The notes beneath the pieces are model-generated. The model saw only the letters and a program-made list of their open reading frames with translations, was not told the origin of the DNA and made no database searches. From assembly GCF_000828475.1 (NCBI RefSeq), contig NZ_AP014648.1:372001-436000 (forward strand): 64,000 nucleotides of DNA. Reading direction: 5' to 3'. The position numbers and the translations under genes are program-made. Positions 55,470-64,000 of this stretch are shown here, piece by piece. Positions within the stretch are counted from its first letter, which is position 1. Each line of letters opens with the position of its first letter. The DNA is from Methyloceanibacter caenitepidi (GTDB lineage Bacteria; Pseudomonadota; Alphaproteobacteria; Rhizobiales; Methyloligellaceae).

Positions 55470-58400
55470 TGTGCTGCCTCCGCAAAACCCAGGAGGGCGT
55501 CCGTATAAAGATCGTTCCGCTTCGGGTGCCACAATCCCTTGCGGCGTGCATCGTCGAGGCGCGTCGCGATGGCGCGGGCGGCTGGCAGGTTTTCCCGGAT
55601 CAGGAAGTCTCGCACCGCAGTGTCCGCAAGATAGGCGTCGTGGATTGCGTCGAACAGGCTGTCGGAGACCGCGTCCGTGATCTCGGCGAAGTCCGCCAGC
55701 CGGTCGACGGTCTCGGCCAACTCGGCCGCGCCGCGCGCCCCGTGGCGCATCATGCCTTCGATGAAGGCGGGGCTGATCGCGCGGGCGCGCACGATCCGGG
55801 CGAGAGCCTGCGGCAGCGGCCGCGCTCTGGGAGCGTCCGGGTTGGTCGTGTCGAGCACGACGAGATCGGGACTGGCGCCGAGCGCGCGGGCGGCGGCCGC
55901 AAAGCCACCCATGTGGGCGACGTCCTCGGCGCCTTCGAGAATGTCGCGGGTCGGGTCGTCACTGATGTGCACGAGGAGGTCGGCCGACGCCACGCGGTTG
56001 GCGAAGGCGCCGCGACGGGCCGTGCCGGTTCCCTCGGCGCCGCCGTAAACATGTGATGTCGCTGCGAGATAGGCGGCGCTCAAAGCCTCGTCCGAGACGG
56101 GTTCGGCGCTCTCCGACCCCAGCAAGTCTTCGATCCCCGCGCCGTAGGCACCTGGTGCGCTGCCGAAGATGCGTTCGGGAGCCTCGGCGCCGGCCTCTTT
56201 GACTGCGGCTGCCAGCGGGTTCTCTTCCGCTTCCTCGTCCCGCGCGGCCACGAGCTTGACGGCGGCATCCAGCAGGGCGATCTGTGCCGGAAAGAGATCG
56301 CGGAACAGCCCCGAGATGCGGAAGGTGACGTCAACGCGCGGCCGTCCCATCGACGCGGGCGGCAGAACCTCGACGCCGGTGACGCGCCCCGTGGCGGGAT
56401 CCCAGACTGGGCGGCAGCCCATGAGAGCCAGACCTTGTGCGATCTCCTCGCCGCCGGTCCTCAAGGTCGAACTACCCCAAAGGTCGATTACGAGCGAACG
56501 GGGCATCTCCCCATGCTCCTGCATGTAGCCGCGAACGATTTCGCTGGCGGCTCGCGCTCCAAGCTCCATGGCAGTTTGGGTGGGCAAGACGCGCGGATCG
56601 GCCGTGTAGAGATTGCGTCCTGTCGGCAGCACGTCGCGGCGTCCGCGCGCCGGCGCACCGGCGGGGCCCGGCTTCACGCGCTTGCCGTCGAGCGCATCGA
56701 GAAGCGCGGCGCGCTCTGTTTCTGCGCAGGCCAGCCAGTGGGCATCATCCGTATACGCATCACGTCCGAAAACGTGCAGCCCGTCCTTGACGGCGAGGTC
56801 TTTGAGATCGCACAGCCAGGTGTCGATCTTGCGCAAGGCCTCTTGTTCGCACTCACCCTGAGCAAGACCCGCCTCGGCGGCGAGTCCCGTCTCCTTTGCC
56901 TTGTCCACGATGAGCCCTGCGAGGCGGTCGCGCCGCCGCGTATCGAGACCGTCGGCAATCGCGTACTCGTCCACGAGTTGCTCCAGTTCGAGCGCCGCGC
57001 CGGACATCTCCGTACCGGTCAGCGGCGGCGGCAAGTGGCCGATGGTCACCGCCGCGACACGCCGCTTGGCCTGCGCCGCTTCGCCGGGATTGGACACGAT
57101 GAAGGGATAGAACACCGGCAGGGTGCCCAGCACGGCTTCGGGGGAGCAGGATGCCGTGAGGGCGACAGCATGACCGGGTAGCCACTCCAGCGTGCCGTGG
57201 GCGCCGAGATGCAAAACCGCATCCGCACCGATCTCGTGCTGCATCCACAGGCCGAAGGCCAGCAGTGCATGGCGGGGGGGCAGCACCGGATCGTGATAGT
57301 CCGCGCGCCGGTCGGTCGTCTTGCCCCGGTCGGGCGGAAGCGCGGCGACGAGTTTGCCAAATCTCGCGGCCTTGTATCGGAAGGCGCCGTCGCGAAAATC
57401 CGGGTCCTCCTCGGGACGGCCCCAAGCCTCGCGCACCGTCGCGACTACGGATTCAGGAAGCGCTGACACGAGACGCTCGTAGCGTTCGAGGCTCAGGCAT
57501 AAGCCCCCTGCCGGGTCGGTCAGGCGTGCCAGCAGCGTGCGCGAATCTTCCGGAACACCCTCAACCGTGTATCCGGCGTCCTCGAGATCCGACAAAACAG
57601 CCAGCACGCTCGCGGGTACGTCGAGTCCGACGGCATAGGCCGCCCTGCCACCCGCGCCGGGGTAGTCCGGCAGCACGATGGCCAGCTTGCGATCCGCGCG
57701 CGGCATGTGCCGGAGGCGGGCGAGCTTCGCGATCTTGTCCCCGACCGCCTCGATGCGATCGGGTTCGGGTTTGCTGACGAAGCCTTCAAAACCCAGTGCG
57801 TCGTCTTTGTCGCGCTTGTCTTTGAAGCCGAGCGTTCCGGCCAGCACACGCCCGTCGAGCTCGGGCAGAACCACATGCATGGACAGGTCCGACGGGCCGA
57901 GACCGCGCGGGTTGGAGGCCCAGGCCTCACGCCGCGTGTTGGCGACGATCGCCTGCAGAACCGGCGCATCGCAGCCGTCGAAAACGCCGTCGCCGGCGGC
58001 AAAGGCTGTCGTCGTCACGATCACCGACGGGTCGAGCCGGCCGAAAGCCTCGCGCACGAAAGCGATCGCATCCGGCGCCTTCAAGCTGGGAACGAAAAGC
58101 GGGACGGGATTGAGCCCGCGCGCTGCAAGCGCGTCGCACAGCGCATCGATGGGCCCCGTGTCCGCGGCAAGCAGCGAGGCGCGATAGAAAAGAATCGGAA
58201 CAGTTGCTTCCTGCTCCGGACCCGGAGCGAGCTGGGCATCGATGTCGGTCACGCCTGTGCCGGGCCGGTACGCGCCCATGCGCGGAAACGTATGCGGCGG
58301 CGGCGCCTCGATCGCCGCGCCGCCAAGACGGGCCAGGCGCCGCAGCAGTGCGCGCAGGTTCGCAGCACCGCCCTCGCGGAAATAGGCCAGGAGAGTTTGC

Positions 58401-58804
58401 AGTTCGGCTTCGTCCAACGTCGATAGCTCGAACAGGCGCGGGTCGTCCCGGTCTTCACCCGGCAGGACAGCGAGCGCGATCCCGCGCTCACGGGCGACGG
58501 CGGACAGCCTCTCGACGCCATAGCGCCACCAGTCCAGGCCGCCCAAGAGCCGGACCACGATCACCTTGGCGTGCTGGGCGACAGTGTCGATCCAAAGATC
58601 GGTGGACATGGGATGGCGAAGGTCGCGCAAATGCGCGAGCCGCACGGACGGCACCTGTTCGCGCTCGTCGGCGTACGCGGCCGCGAGACCCGAGAGGTCG
58701 CTATCCGTGAAAGACAAGACCGCGATGTCGCCGGGCGTCTGGCCCAGGTCGATCGGCTCGGCGATGTCGTCGAGCGTCGCGCTGCTTGTCTGCAGGAGGT
58801 GCAT
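55466..58804 (-). CDS. cobN: Cobaltochelatase subunit CobN
   Basis: 1112 residues, somewhat shorter than the roughly 1250-1280 of many Rhizobiales proteins. It is the large subunit of the ATP-dependent chelatase that inserts cobalt into hydrogenobyrinate a,c-diamide with the CobS and CobT AAA+ partners, which are not in this window. Landmarks are VVRLLGGLDWWRYGVERL, HLGAHGTLEWLPGHAVALT, GRNLYTADPRVLPT, DLWGSSTLRTGGEEIAQGLALMG and VDVTFRISGLFRDLFP. It starts 15 nt after cobW. Confidence 0.96.
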   Translation of the reverse strand: MHLLQTSSATLDDIAEPIDLGQTPGDIAVLSFTDSDLSGLAAAYADEREQVPSVRLAHLRDLRHPMSTDLWIDTVAQHAKVIVVRLLGGLDWWRYGVERLSAVARERGIALAVLPGEDRDDPRLFELSTLDEAELQTLLAYFREGGAANLRALLRRLARLGGAAIEAPPPHTFPRMGAYRPGTGVTDIDAQLAPGPEQEATVPILFYRASLLAADTGPIDALCDALAARGLNPVPLFVPSLKAPDAIAFVREAFGRLDPSVIVTTTAFAAGDGVFDGCDAPVLQAIVANTRREAWASNPRGLGPSDLSMHVVLPELDGRVLAGTLGFKDKRDKDDALGFEGFVSKPEPDRIEAVGDKIAKLARLRHMPRADRKLAIVLPDYPGAGGRAAYAVGLDVPASVLAVLSDLEDAGYTVEGVPEDSRTLLARLTDPAGGLCLSLERYERLVSALPESVVATVREAWGRPEEDPDFRDGAFRYKAARFGKLVAALPPDRGKTTDRRADYHDPVLPPRHALLAFGLWMQHEIGADAVLHLGAHGTLEWLPGHAVALTASCSPEAVLGTLPVFYPFIVSNPGEAAQAKRRVAAVTIGHLPPPLTGTEMSGAALELEQLVDEYAIADGLDTRRRDRLAGLIVDKAKETGLAAEAGLAQGECEQEALRKIDTWLCDLKDLAVKDGLHVFGRDAYTDDAHWLACAETERAALLDALDGKRVKPGPAGAPARGRRDVLPTGRNLYTADPRVLPTQTAMELGARAASEIVRGYMQEHGEMPRSLVIDLWGSSTLRTGGEEIAQGLALMGCRPVWDPATGRVTGVEVLPPASMGRPRVDVTFRISGLFRDLFPAQIALLDAAVKLVAARDEEAEENPLAAAVKEAGAEAPERIFGSAPGAYGAGIEDLLGSESAEPVSDEALSAAYLAATSHVYGGAEGTGTARRGAFANRVASADLLVHISDDPTRDILEGAEDVAHMGGFAAAARALGASPDLVVLDTTNPDAPRARPLPQALARIVRARAISPAFIEGMMRHGARGAAELAETVDRLADFAEITDAVSDSLFDAIHDAYLADTAVRDFLIRENLPAARAIATRLDDARRKGLWHPKRNDLYTDALLGFAEAAQ

Positions 58805-58819
58805 CCGCGGGCCTTTCGG

Positions 58820-59890
58820 TTATCCGGCCAGGGCTTCTTGGCCAGCCCGTGACGTGTCACCGGTCAGAAACTTGGCGACCGCCTCGCGGTCGAGGCCCTT
58901 CAAGCCGATCACGACGACCTTGCCTTGGCGGTCCTCCGCCCGCTCCCAGGGACGGTCGAAATAGTGGTTCACGCGCGGCCCCACGGCCTGGATCAGCAGG
59001 CGCATCGGCTTGCCCGCCACGGCGGCGAAGCCCTTCACGCGCAGCACATCGTGCGCCTCGGCCAACTCGGCGATGCGCTGCGTGATGTCCGCGGCATCGG
59101 CGACCTCCGCGATCGGAACGACGAACGTGTCGAAATCGTCGTGGTCGTGATCCTCCTCGCTGTCGTGATGGGTCTTGCGGTTTTCAATATCGTCTTCCGC
59201 GCCGATACCGAGACCGAGGAGTGCGGTGGCATCGACCTTCCCTTCCGACACGGTCACCACGCCGATGCCGCGCGGAAGCGCAGCCGTCACCGACTGCATG
59301 GCGCGCTGGAGCCCGTCGGCATCGAGCAAATCGCGCTTGTTAAGGACGATCAGGTCGGCGCAGGCAATTTGATCCTCGAAAACCTCTTCGATGGGATCGT
59401 CGTGATCGAGCGCATCGTCCGCAGCGCGCTGCGCGGAGAGCGCTTCGATGTCGGCGGAGACTTGACCCTCGGCGAGAGCCGCGCCGTCGACGACCGCCAC
59501 GACACCGTCAACGGTGACGCGGTTCTTGATGGCCGGCCAGTGGAAGGCTTGGACCAGGGGCTTCGGCAGCGCGAGGCCCGAGGTTTCGATCACGATGTGG
59601 TCGACCGGCGGCTCGGCCGCCAGGATCTCGTCGAGGGCCGGCACGAACTCGTCCGCGACCGTGCAGCACAGGCAGCCATTGGCGAGCTCGACGATATTTT
59701 CCTCGCTGCAGTTCTCGTCGCCGCAGCCTTTGAGGATCTCGCCATCGATACCCACATCGCCGAATTCGTTCACGATTACGGCCAGACGCCGCCCATTGGC
59801 GTTGGCGAGCACGTGGCGGATGAGCGTGGTTTTTCCCGAGCCGAGAAAGCCGGTCACGATCGTGCAGGGAACGCGGGCGACGGAATTCAT
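58820..59890 (-). CDS. cobW: CobW GTPase (cobalt chaperone candidate)
   Basis: 356 residues. G3E-family GTPase with P-loop GFLGSGKTT at about 14-22, the metal site GCLCC (CxCC type), ETSGLALPKPLV, and NKRDLLDA. A His/Asp-rich insert (HHDSEEDHDHDD) lies before the C-terminal CobW_C domain. It is thought to deliver cobalt to the CobN chelatase, whose gene follows. Its start overlaps the DUF1636 stop by 4 nt. Confidence 0.95.
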   Translation of the reverse strand: MNSVARVPCTIVTGFLGSGKTTLIRHVLANANGRRLAVIVNEFGDVGIDGEILKGCGDENCSEENIVELANGCLCCTVADEFVPALDEILAAEPPVDHIVIETSGLALPKPLVQAFHWPAIKNRVTVDGVVAVVDGAALAEGQVSADIEALSAQRAADDALDHDDPIEEVFEDQIACADLIVLNKRDLLDADGLQRAMQSVTAALPRGIGVVTVSEGKVDATALLGLGIGAEDDIENRKTHHDSEEDHDHDDFDTFVVPIAEVADAADITQRIAELAEAHDVLRVKGFAAVAGKPMRLLIQAVGPRVNHYFDRPWERAEDRQGKVVVIGLKGLDREAVAKFLTGDTSRAGQEALAG

Positions 59891-60312
59891 TCAAAATCCT
59901 CCGGAATGGGGCCGAGTACGAGGGGTGGAACGCGCGCAACGAGGCCGCCCTTGAGGGCGTCGGGCCGGCCGCGCCAGGGCAGGAGACCGTCCTCTGCTTC
60001 TGCGAGCAGCATCGCGCCGTCGATGAGAGCGGCCGCATCGTCGGGGGTGCTCAGATCGCCGAAGACATAGGTCCAGCTGTCCTTCTTTCGCATTGCCGCG
60101 CTGAGCGAGCGCCGGCAATTGGCAAGGCATTCGACTTGGCGGACCGTTACGCGCGTTCCGCGCGCGGCCTCCGCTGTGGCCTCGGCGAGAAGCAGGCCCG
60201 CGCGGGGGGCATCGGCTGCGTCGTCCGGCTTGCGGCAGGTTACGCAGACATAGACCGTGGGGCCCTCCGGGATGGGGGCGGCGCTGTCCTTGGCGTCTAG
60301 GGGAGATGTCAC
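59887..60312 (-). CDS. DUF1636 protein, possible Fe-S or metal binding
   Basis: 141 residues from a GTG at 60312, preceded by AGGG at 9 nt; another GTG at 60348 is possible. A Cys pair near the start (VYVCVTC) and a second set (VECLANC) recall thioredoxin-like [2Fe-2S] ferredoxins. SWTYVFGDLSTPDDAAALIDGAMLLAEAEDG and the C-terminal LPWRGRPDALKGGLVARVPPL are conserved DUF1636 features. It is the first gene behind the minus-strand B12 riboswitch and overlaps cobW, so a link to cobalt insertion or redox supply is likely but unproven. Confidence 0.82.
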   Translation of the reverse strand: MTSPLDAKDSAAPIPEGPTVYVCVTCRKPDDAADAPRAGLLLAEATAEAARGTRVTVRQVECLANCRRSLSAAMRKKDSWTYVFGDLSTPDDAAALIDGAMLLAEAEDGLLPWRGRPDALKGGLVARVPPLVLGPIPEDFE

Positions 60313-60431
60313 CCTGATGATCCCTCGGCGATCCCAAGCGAAAGCCACAGCAGACAGGGTGCAATGCGGCCCAGATTCGGGCCGGAACGAGGACCAACCG
60401 TCGCAGAGGCACCCCGCCCGGCGAACGACTA

Positions 60432-60633
60432 GATCGACGACAGGTCTCCTGGCTTCGCGGGTCTCTCCCTTCGCCGCCTTCCCGGGTCAGTCCCAGTGGC
60501 AATGGCTCGGGCGCCCAAGACCGGTATCGAGACCGTTCGATGGGCTCACCGCTTACAGTTGCGGGGGCAGCCGCGGGTTTGGGATATCCCCATACCGCGT
60601 TCCCTGTTCGCTCGAAACGAGCAACCGTCGATC
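60432..60633 (-). ncRNA. Cobalamin riboswitch (leader of the cobW-cobN operon)
   Basis: Read on the minus strand it has the conserved elements in order: GCTGCCCCCGCAACTGTAAGCGG, cut here into CTGCCCCCGCAACTG and TAAGCGG, the B12 box GCCACTG (plus-strand 60494-60500), and AGCCAGGAGACCTG. P1 closes between 60626-60633 and 60432-60439 (8 bp, GATCGACG with CGTCGATC). About 120 nt of expression platform lie before the first start codon at 60312. Cobalamin binding is expected to lower expression of the downstream cob genes. Confidence 0.95.
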
Positions 60634-60637
60634 AGGC

Positions 60638-60667
60638 ACATAAGGGCTTCCGGTGCGGGTTTGTCAA
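60638..60667 (-). promoter_or_regulatory. Candidate promoter for the minus-strand cob operon
   Basis: A perfect -35 TTGACA (plus-strand 60662-60667) lies 18 nt before a weak -10 TTATGT (60638-60643). A start near 60631 would begin the transcript at the first base pair of the riboswitch. The -10 is poor, so the call rests on position and the -35. Confidence 0.5.
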
Positions 60668-60736
60668 TGCGTTGTATGGGTTTGTGATCTGCGGGCGCCA
60701 CTCTCGGTCGTCAGGCCCGCCACCGAGGTTTCCCTC

Positions 60737-60764
60737 TTGCGACGGGCCCTTCAGGCTCTATAGT
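60737..60764 (+). promoter_or_regulatory. Candidate promoter for the hupE-cobPOQ operon
   Basis: TTGCGA at 60737-60742 and TATAGT at 60759-60764 with 16 nt between them. A start about 6-8 nt later falls at the 5' edge of the plus-strand riboswitch. Confidence 0.55.
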
Positions 60765-60766
60765 CG

Positions 60767-60953
60767 TTGCGCCGATGGTTCCCGCATGAGGCGGGACGCA
60801 AGAAGGGAACACGGTGAGGGAGTCTCCCGATTCCGTGGCTGCCCCCGCAACTGAAAGCGGAGAGCGCCCCTCGTCACGCCACTGGAGCGGTCGCTCCGGG
60901 AAGGTTGAGGGGATGCGCAGACCCGCGAAGCCAGGAAACCTGCCACGGCACAA
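60767..60953 (+). ncRNA. Cobalamin riboswitch (leader of the hupE operon)
   Basis: Contains GGCTGCCCCCGCAACTGAAA followed by GCGGAGAG, the B12 box GCCACTG at 60878-60884, and AGCCAGGAAACCTGCC. The outer stem pairs TTGCGCCG at 60767-60774 with CGGCACAA at 60946-60953, with one mismatch. The first gene starts 44 nt later, so control at translation or by a short terminator is possible; I see no obvious U-tract hairpin. Confidence 0.95.
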
Positions 60954-60997
60954 ACCTTGAACGGCGTCCTCGGGTGGAGGGCGCAAGGGGGGACCAC

Positions 60998-61627
60998 ATG
61001 ACTCGTTCTTCGCTCCATCGCACCGCGCTTTTGGCGCTCGCCGCACTTATGCTCACCGCCGCGCCGGCCTCGGCGCACCACGTCATGGGCGGCGAAATGC
61101 CGTCCACGTTCGTCCAGGGCTTTCTTTCCGGTCTCGGCCACCCGGTGATCGGGCTCGACCATCTGGCGTTTCTCATTGCCGTTGGCGTCGCGGTCGGCGT
61201 CGGCGGTCTCAATCTCGGCCTGCCGGTCCTGTTCGTCGCGGCTTCGGCCGTCGGCGTCGGCATCCATGTCGTCGGGTTCCAGCTGCCTGGGGCCGAGCTT
61301 ATCGTCGCGTCCTCGGTAGTGATCGTCGGCGCTCTCATCGCCGCCGGCCGCGCGTTGCCCCTCGCCGCCTGGGGCGCCTTGTTCGGCGCCGCCGGCCTGG
61401 CGCACGGCTATGCCTACGGCGAGTCGATCTTCGGCGCAGAGCCAACCCCGCTCTTGGCCTATCTGCTCGGCCTTGTGGTCATTCAAAGCGCGCTCAGCGT
61501 GGGCGTGGCCTTATTGTTCCGCATCCGCAATCTGTCCGTCTCGGCCGTGGCGCCGCGTCTGGCCGGTGCGGTTGTCGTCGGCATCGGCATCGCCGCGCTG
61601 CTCGGCCAGATCATCCCGGACGCATAG
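60998..61627 (+). CDS. hupE: HupE/UreJ family cobalt (nickel) permease
   Basis: 209 residues from the ATG at 60998, preceded by GGGGGGA. A signal peptide of about 26 residues ends ASA before HHVMGGE. Six membrane segments follow, with the metal signature HPVIGLDH at 48-55 and later AHGYAYGE. HupE proteins move Ni2+ or Co2+; a B12 riboswitch in front and cob genes behind argue for cobalt here. The frame is open further upstream into the riboswitch but is not coding there. Confidence 0.92.
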   Translation: MTRSSLHRTALLALAALMLTAAPASAHHVMGGEMPSTFVQGFLSGLGHPVIGLDHLAFLIAVGVAVGVGGLNLGLPVLFVAASAVGVGIHVVGFQLPGAELIVASSVVIVGALIAAGRALPLAAWGALFGAAGLAHGYAYGESIFGAEPTPLLAYLLGLVVIQSALSVGVALLFRIRNLSVSAVAPRLAGAVVVGIGIAALLGQIIPDA

Positions 61628-61634
61628 CGATCTG

Positions 61635-62171
61635 ATGGCAGACAACAGCCTCGAGGACGAGGGGATTACCTTCGTCCTTGGGGGTGCCCGCTCGGGAAAA
61701 AGCCGTTTCGCCGAAAGCTTTGTCGCCAGTCTTCCTAGGCCCTGGGTCTATATTGCCACGGCCGAGGCCCATGACGACGAGATGAAGGCGCGGATCGCCG
61801 AGCACCAGGCCCGGCGCGAGGCCGGCTGGCAGACCTTGGAGGCGCCCCACGATCTGCATGACGCCATACGCGCGGCGCCGAAAGGGGCCATCGTCCTCGT
61901 GGACTGTTTGACCTTGTGGCTCTCAAATATCATGCACGGCCCTTTCGACGTCGGCCGCGCGATGGACCAGCTGGAGGACGCGTTGCACACCCGTGAGAGC
62001 GCCACCGTACTGGTCTCCAACGAAGTCGGAATGGGGCTGGTGCCCGAAACACCGCTCGGGCGCGCGTTCCGCGATGCGCAAGGGCGGCTCAATCAGCGTA
62101 TCGCCGCCATCGCCAGCCGGGTGATTTTCGTGGTCGCGGGGCAGCCTCTCATCGTGAAAGGAAGCACATGA
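61635..62171 (+). CDS. cobP: Adenosylcobinamide kinase / adenosylcobinamide-phosphate guanylyltransferase
   Basis: 178 residues from the ATG at 61635, 7 nt after hupE. The P-loop GGARSGKS is at 16-23, with YIATAEAHDDEMKARIAEHQARR, the conserved VLVDCLTLWLSN and VSNEVGMGLVPETPLGRAFRDAQG. The enzyme phosphorylates and then GMP-charges adenosylcobinamide for CobS. Its stop overlaps the cobO start by 4 nt. Equivalent to CobU of Salmonella. Confidence 0.96.
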   Translation: MADNSLEDEGITFVLGGARSGKSRFAESFVASLPRPWVYIATAEAHDDEMKARIAEHQARREAGWQTLEAPHDLHDAIRAAPKGAIVLVDCLTLWLSNIMHGPFDVGRAMDQLEDALHTRESATVLVSNEVGMGLVPETPLGRAFRDAQGRLNQRIAAIASRVIFVVAGQPLIVKGST

Positions 62172-62785
62172 CCAAATCGGTCGAAGAGAAAGACCTCGAG
62201 CGCCATCGCGCCAAGATGGCGAAACGCAAAGAGCTGCAAGATGCCGAGGTCGCCGAGAAGACCGTCGAGAAGGGGCTCCTGATCGTCCACACGGGAACGG
62301 GCAAGGGCAAGTCGACGGCGGCTTTCGGTCTTGCCTTGCGCATGATCGGCCGCGGCAAGCGCGTGGGGATCGTGCAGTTCGTCAAGGGCGCGTGGCATAC
62401 GGCGGAGCGTGACGCCTTGGAGCGATTCGGCGATCAGGTTGCTTGGTATTCCATGGGCGAAGGCTTCACCTGGGAGACCCAGGATCTGGAACGCGACATC
62501 GCCGCGGCGGAGCGTGCCTGGGCCAAGGCGGTCGAGTTGATGGACGATCCCAGCTTCAGCCTTGTCATTCTCGACGAACTGAACATCGCGCTGCGCTACG
62601 ACTATCTGCCTTTCGAAGAGGTCGTGGCCACGCTGAAGGCGCGGCGCCCGGACCTCCATGTGATCGTGACCGGACGCAACGCCAAGCCGGCGCTGATCGA
62701 CGCGGCGGATCTCGTCACCGACATGACGCTCGTGAAGCACCATTTCGCCGCCGGGGTGAAGGCGCAAGCCGGCATCGAATTCTAG
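62168..62785 (+). CDS. cobO: Cob(I)yrinic acid a,c-diamide adenosyltransferase
   Basis: 205 residues of the CobA/CobO/BtuR type. A basic helical N-terminus (about 1-35) precedes the P-loop GTGKGKST at 43-50. [48 protein letters not shown] and [22 protein letters not shown] are typical. It transfers the adenosyl group from ATP to the reduced cobalt. cobQ begins 2 nt after the stop. Confidence 0.97.
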   Translation: MTKSVEEKDLERHRAKMAKRKELQDAEVAEKTVEKGLLIVHTGTGKGKSTAAFGLALRMIGRGKRVGIVQFVKGAWHTAERDALERFGDQVAWYSMGEGFTWETQDLERDIAAAERAWAKAVELMDDPSFSLVILDELNIALRYDYLPFEEVVATLKARRPDLHVIVTGRNAKPALIDAADLVTDMTLVKHHFAAGVKAQAGIEF

Positions 62786-62787
62786 CG

Positions 62788-64000
62788 ATGACCGCCCGCG
62801 CGCTCATGTTTCAGGGCACGGGCTCCGATGTGGGTAAGTCCCTGATCGTGGCCGGGCTGGCGCGCGCGCTCGTGTCCCGTGGACTGAAGGTCTTGCCCTT
62901 CAAGCCGCAAAACATGTCGAACAATGCGGCGGTCACCATCGATGGAGGTGAGATCGGGCGCGCACAGGCTCTGCAGGCGCGGGCGGCGCGCGAAACGCCA
63001 AGCGTTCACATGAATCCGGTTTTGCTCAAGCCGCAGAGCGAAGTCGGGGCGCAGATCATCGTGCGCGGCCAGGTTTACGGAAAGGCCAAGGCCGCGGACT
63101 ACCAGGCGCTGAAGCCCGAGCTGATGGACGCGGTGCAGGATAGCTTCGCCCTTCTCAAGGACGAGGCGGACATCGTTCTAGTCGAAGGGGCAGGCAGCGC
63201 CTCTGAAGTCAATCTTCGCGCGAATGACATCGCCAATATGGGCTTTGCACGCGAAGCCGACGTGCCCGTCGTGCTCATCGGCGATATCGACCGCGGAGGT
63301 GTCATCGCCAGCCTCGTGGGCACAAAGGCGGTGCTCGACCCCGACGATGCCGCGATGATCCGCGGATTCCTCGTCAACAAATTCAGGGGCGATCCGTCGT
63401 TGTTCGCGGACGGCATGGTGCGCATCGCGAGAGAGACGGGCTGGGAACCGCTCGGCCTGATCCCGTTCTTCGCGGACGCAAGAGCCCTGCCTGCCGAGGA
63501 CGCGCTGGCCCTCGAGCAGCAGCAGGCCGCAAAGACCGACGCGTTGCTGAAGGTCGCCGTGCCGCTGTTGCCTCATATCTCGAATTTCGACGACCTCGAT
63601 CCGTTCGCCGCCGAGCCGGCCGTCGAAGTCGTCCGTATACGTCCTGGTGAGGCGCTGCCGGGGGACGCGCAACTCGTCATCCTGCCGGGCTCGAAAGCGA
63701 CGCTGTCCGACTTGCGCGTACTGCGTGACGCCGGTTTCGACATCGATATCGAGGCGCATTTGCGCCGGGGCGGATCGGTGCTCGGCCTGTGCGGCGGCTA
63801 TCAGATGCTTGGGCGTGTGTTGCGCGACCCGGACGGCATCGAAGGGCCTCCCGGAGAGGCCGAGGGTCTCGGTCTACTCGATGTGGAGACCACGTTGTCG
63901 GACGAGAAGCGTCTCGAGCCGGCGTCCGGCCACACCTTCGACGGTGTCCCGTTCGAGGGCTACGAAATGCATATGGGACGCACGAAAGGGCCCGATTGCG
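62788..64000 (+). CDS. cobQ: Cobyric acid synthase, 5' part (cut by the window end)
   Basis: About 404 of an expected 485 or so codons; the frame is open at the right edge. The N-terminal P-loop domain starts [23 protein letters not shown], followed by [23 protein letters not shown] and [23 protein letters not shown]. The triad glutaminase begins near [13 protein letters not shown] and has the nucleophile C335 in [10 protein letters not shown]. It amidates the b, d, e and g carboxylates of the adenosylated corrin. It starts 2 nt after cobO in the riboswitch-led operon. Confidence 0.96.
   Translation, partial: MTARALMFQGTGSDVGKSLIVAGLARALVSRGLKVLPFKPQNMSNNAAVTIDGGEIGRAQALQARAARETPSVHMNPVLLKPQSEVGAQIIVRGQVYGKAKAADYQALKPELMDAVQDSFALLKDEADIVLVEGAGSASEVNLRANDIANMGFAREADVPVVLIGDIDRGGVIASLVGTKAVLDPDDAAMIRGFLVNKFRGDPSLFADGMVRIARETGWEPLGLIPFFADARALPAEDALALEQQQAAKTDALLKVAVPLLPHISNFDDLDPFAAEPAVEVVRIRPGEALPGDAQLVILPGSKATLSDLRVLRDAGFDIDIEAHLRRGGSVLGLCGGYQMLGRVLRDPDGIEGPPGEAEGLGLLDVETTLSDEKRLEPASGHTFDGVPFEGYEMHMGRTKGPDC

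Noticed and set aside
1..64000. Insertion sequences, integrases, phage genes, toxin-antitoxin pairs
   Set aside because: No transposase, integrase or phage motif was found in any plausible frame, and tRNA-Thr has no adjacent integrase or obvious duplicated 3' end.

Overview
The window looks like chromosomal DNA from a GC-rich alphaproteobacterium, most likely of the order Hyphomicrobiales (Rhizobiales). Pointers to this are the hemC-hemD-mitofilin-hemY block, the rsmB-heparinase-purH block, an N-acetylglutaminylglutamine amide (NAGGN) osmolyte cluster, a MaoC-Pta fusion next to ackA, two DUF3141 proteins, and a large cob cluster of mainly oxygen-dependent type. The genus cannot be fixed from the sequence alone. 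I see no insertion sequence, prophage, CRISPR array or integron; gene spacing and base composition look like a stable core chromosome.

Layout. 1-4.3 kb: two TPM-domain membrane proteins separated by an antisense DUF3047 gene, a UMF1 transporter, and an acidic repeat lipoprotein closed by a clear terminator. 4.3-18 kb, mostly minus strand: rsmB/heparinase-like/purH, htpX, a plus-strand globin, acs, then DUF808-tsaD-gpsA-YciI-EVE. 18-23.5 kb, plus strand: hemC, hemD, a mitofilin-like protein, HemY-N and tRNA-Thr(CGU). 23.6-34 kb: an isochorismatase-like hydrolase, a first DUF3141 protein, MipA/OmpV, and a minus-strand operon fabI-DUF3141-maoC/pta-ackA. 34-39 kb: the NAGGN operon (amidotransferase, synthetase, M42-like peptidase). 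39.4-45.2 kb: two convergent cell-wall genes, an L,D-transpeptidase with a linker of about 570 acidic residues and a YkuD-Mur ligase fusion, followed by a small secreted Tyr/Arg-rich protein. 45.3-64 kb: cobalamin synthesis.

The cob region is the functional centre. Two cobalamin riboswitches lie back to back at 60.4-60.95 kb. The minus-strand one leads DUF1636-cobW-cobN-cobG-cobH-cobI-cobJ-cobL-cobE-cobM, with mostly 4-bp ATGA overlaps. The plus-strand one leads hupE (predicted cobalt uptake)-cobP-cobO-cobQ, and cobQ runs off the window. cobS, cobT, cobB and cbiD sit just beyond cobM. No cobF or cobK is in the window, and CbiD is present among the aerobic-type enzymes.

The least ordinary items are the YkuD-Mur ligase fusion, the long acidic L,D-transpeptidase, two DUF3141 proteins carrying a Cys-Asp-His set spaced like that of PHA synthases (one inside an acyl-phosphate/FabI operon whose MaoC domain has lost its catalytic Asp), and a motif shared by the mitofilin-like and HemY proteins.
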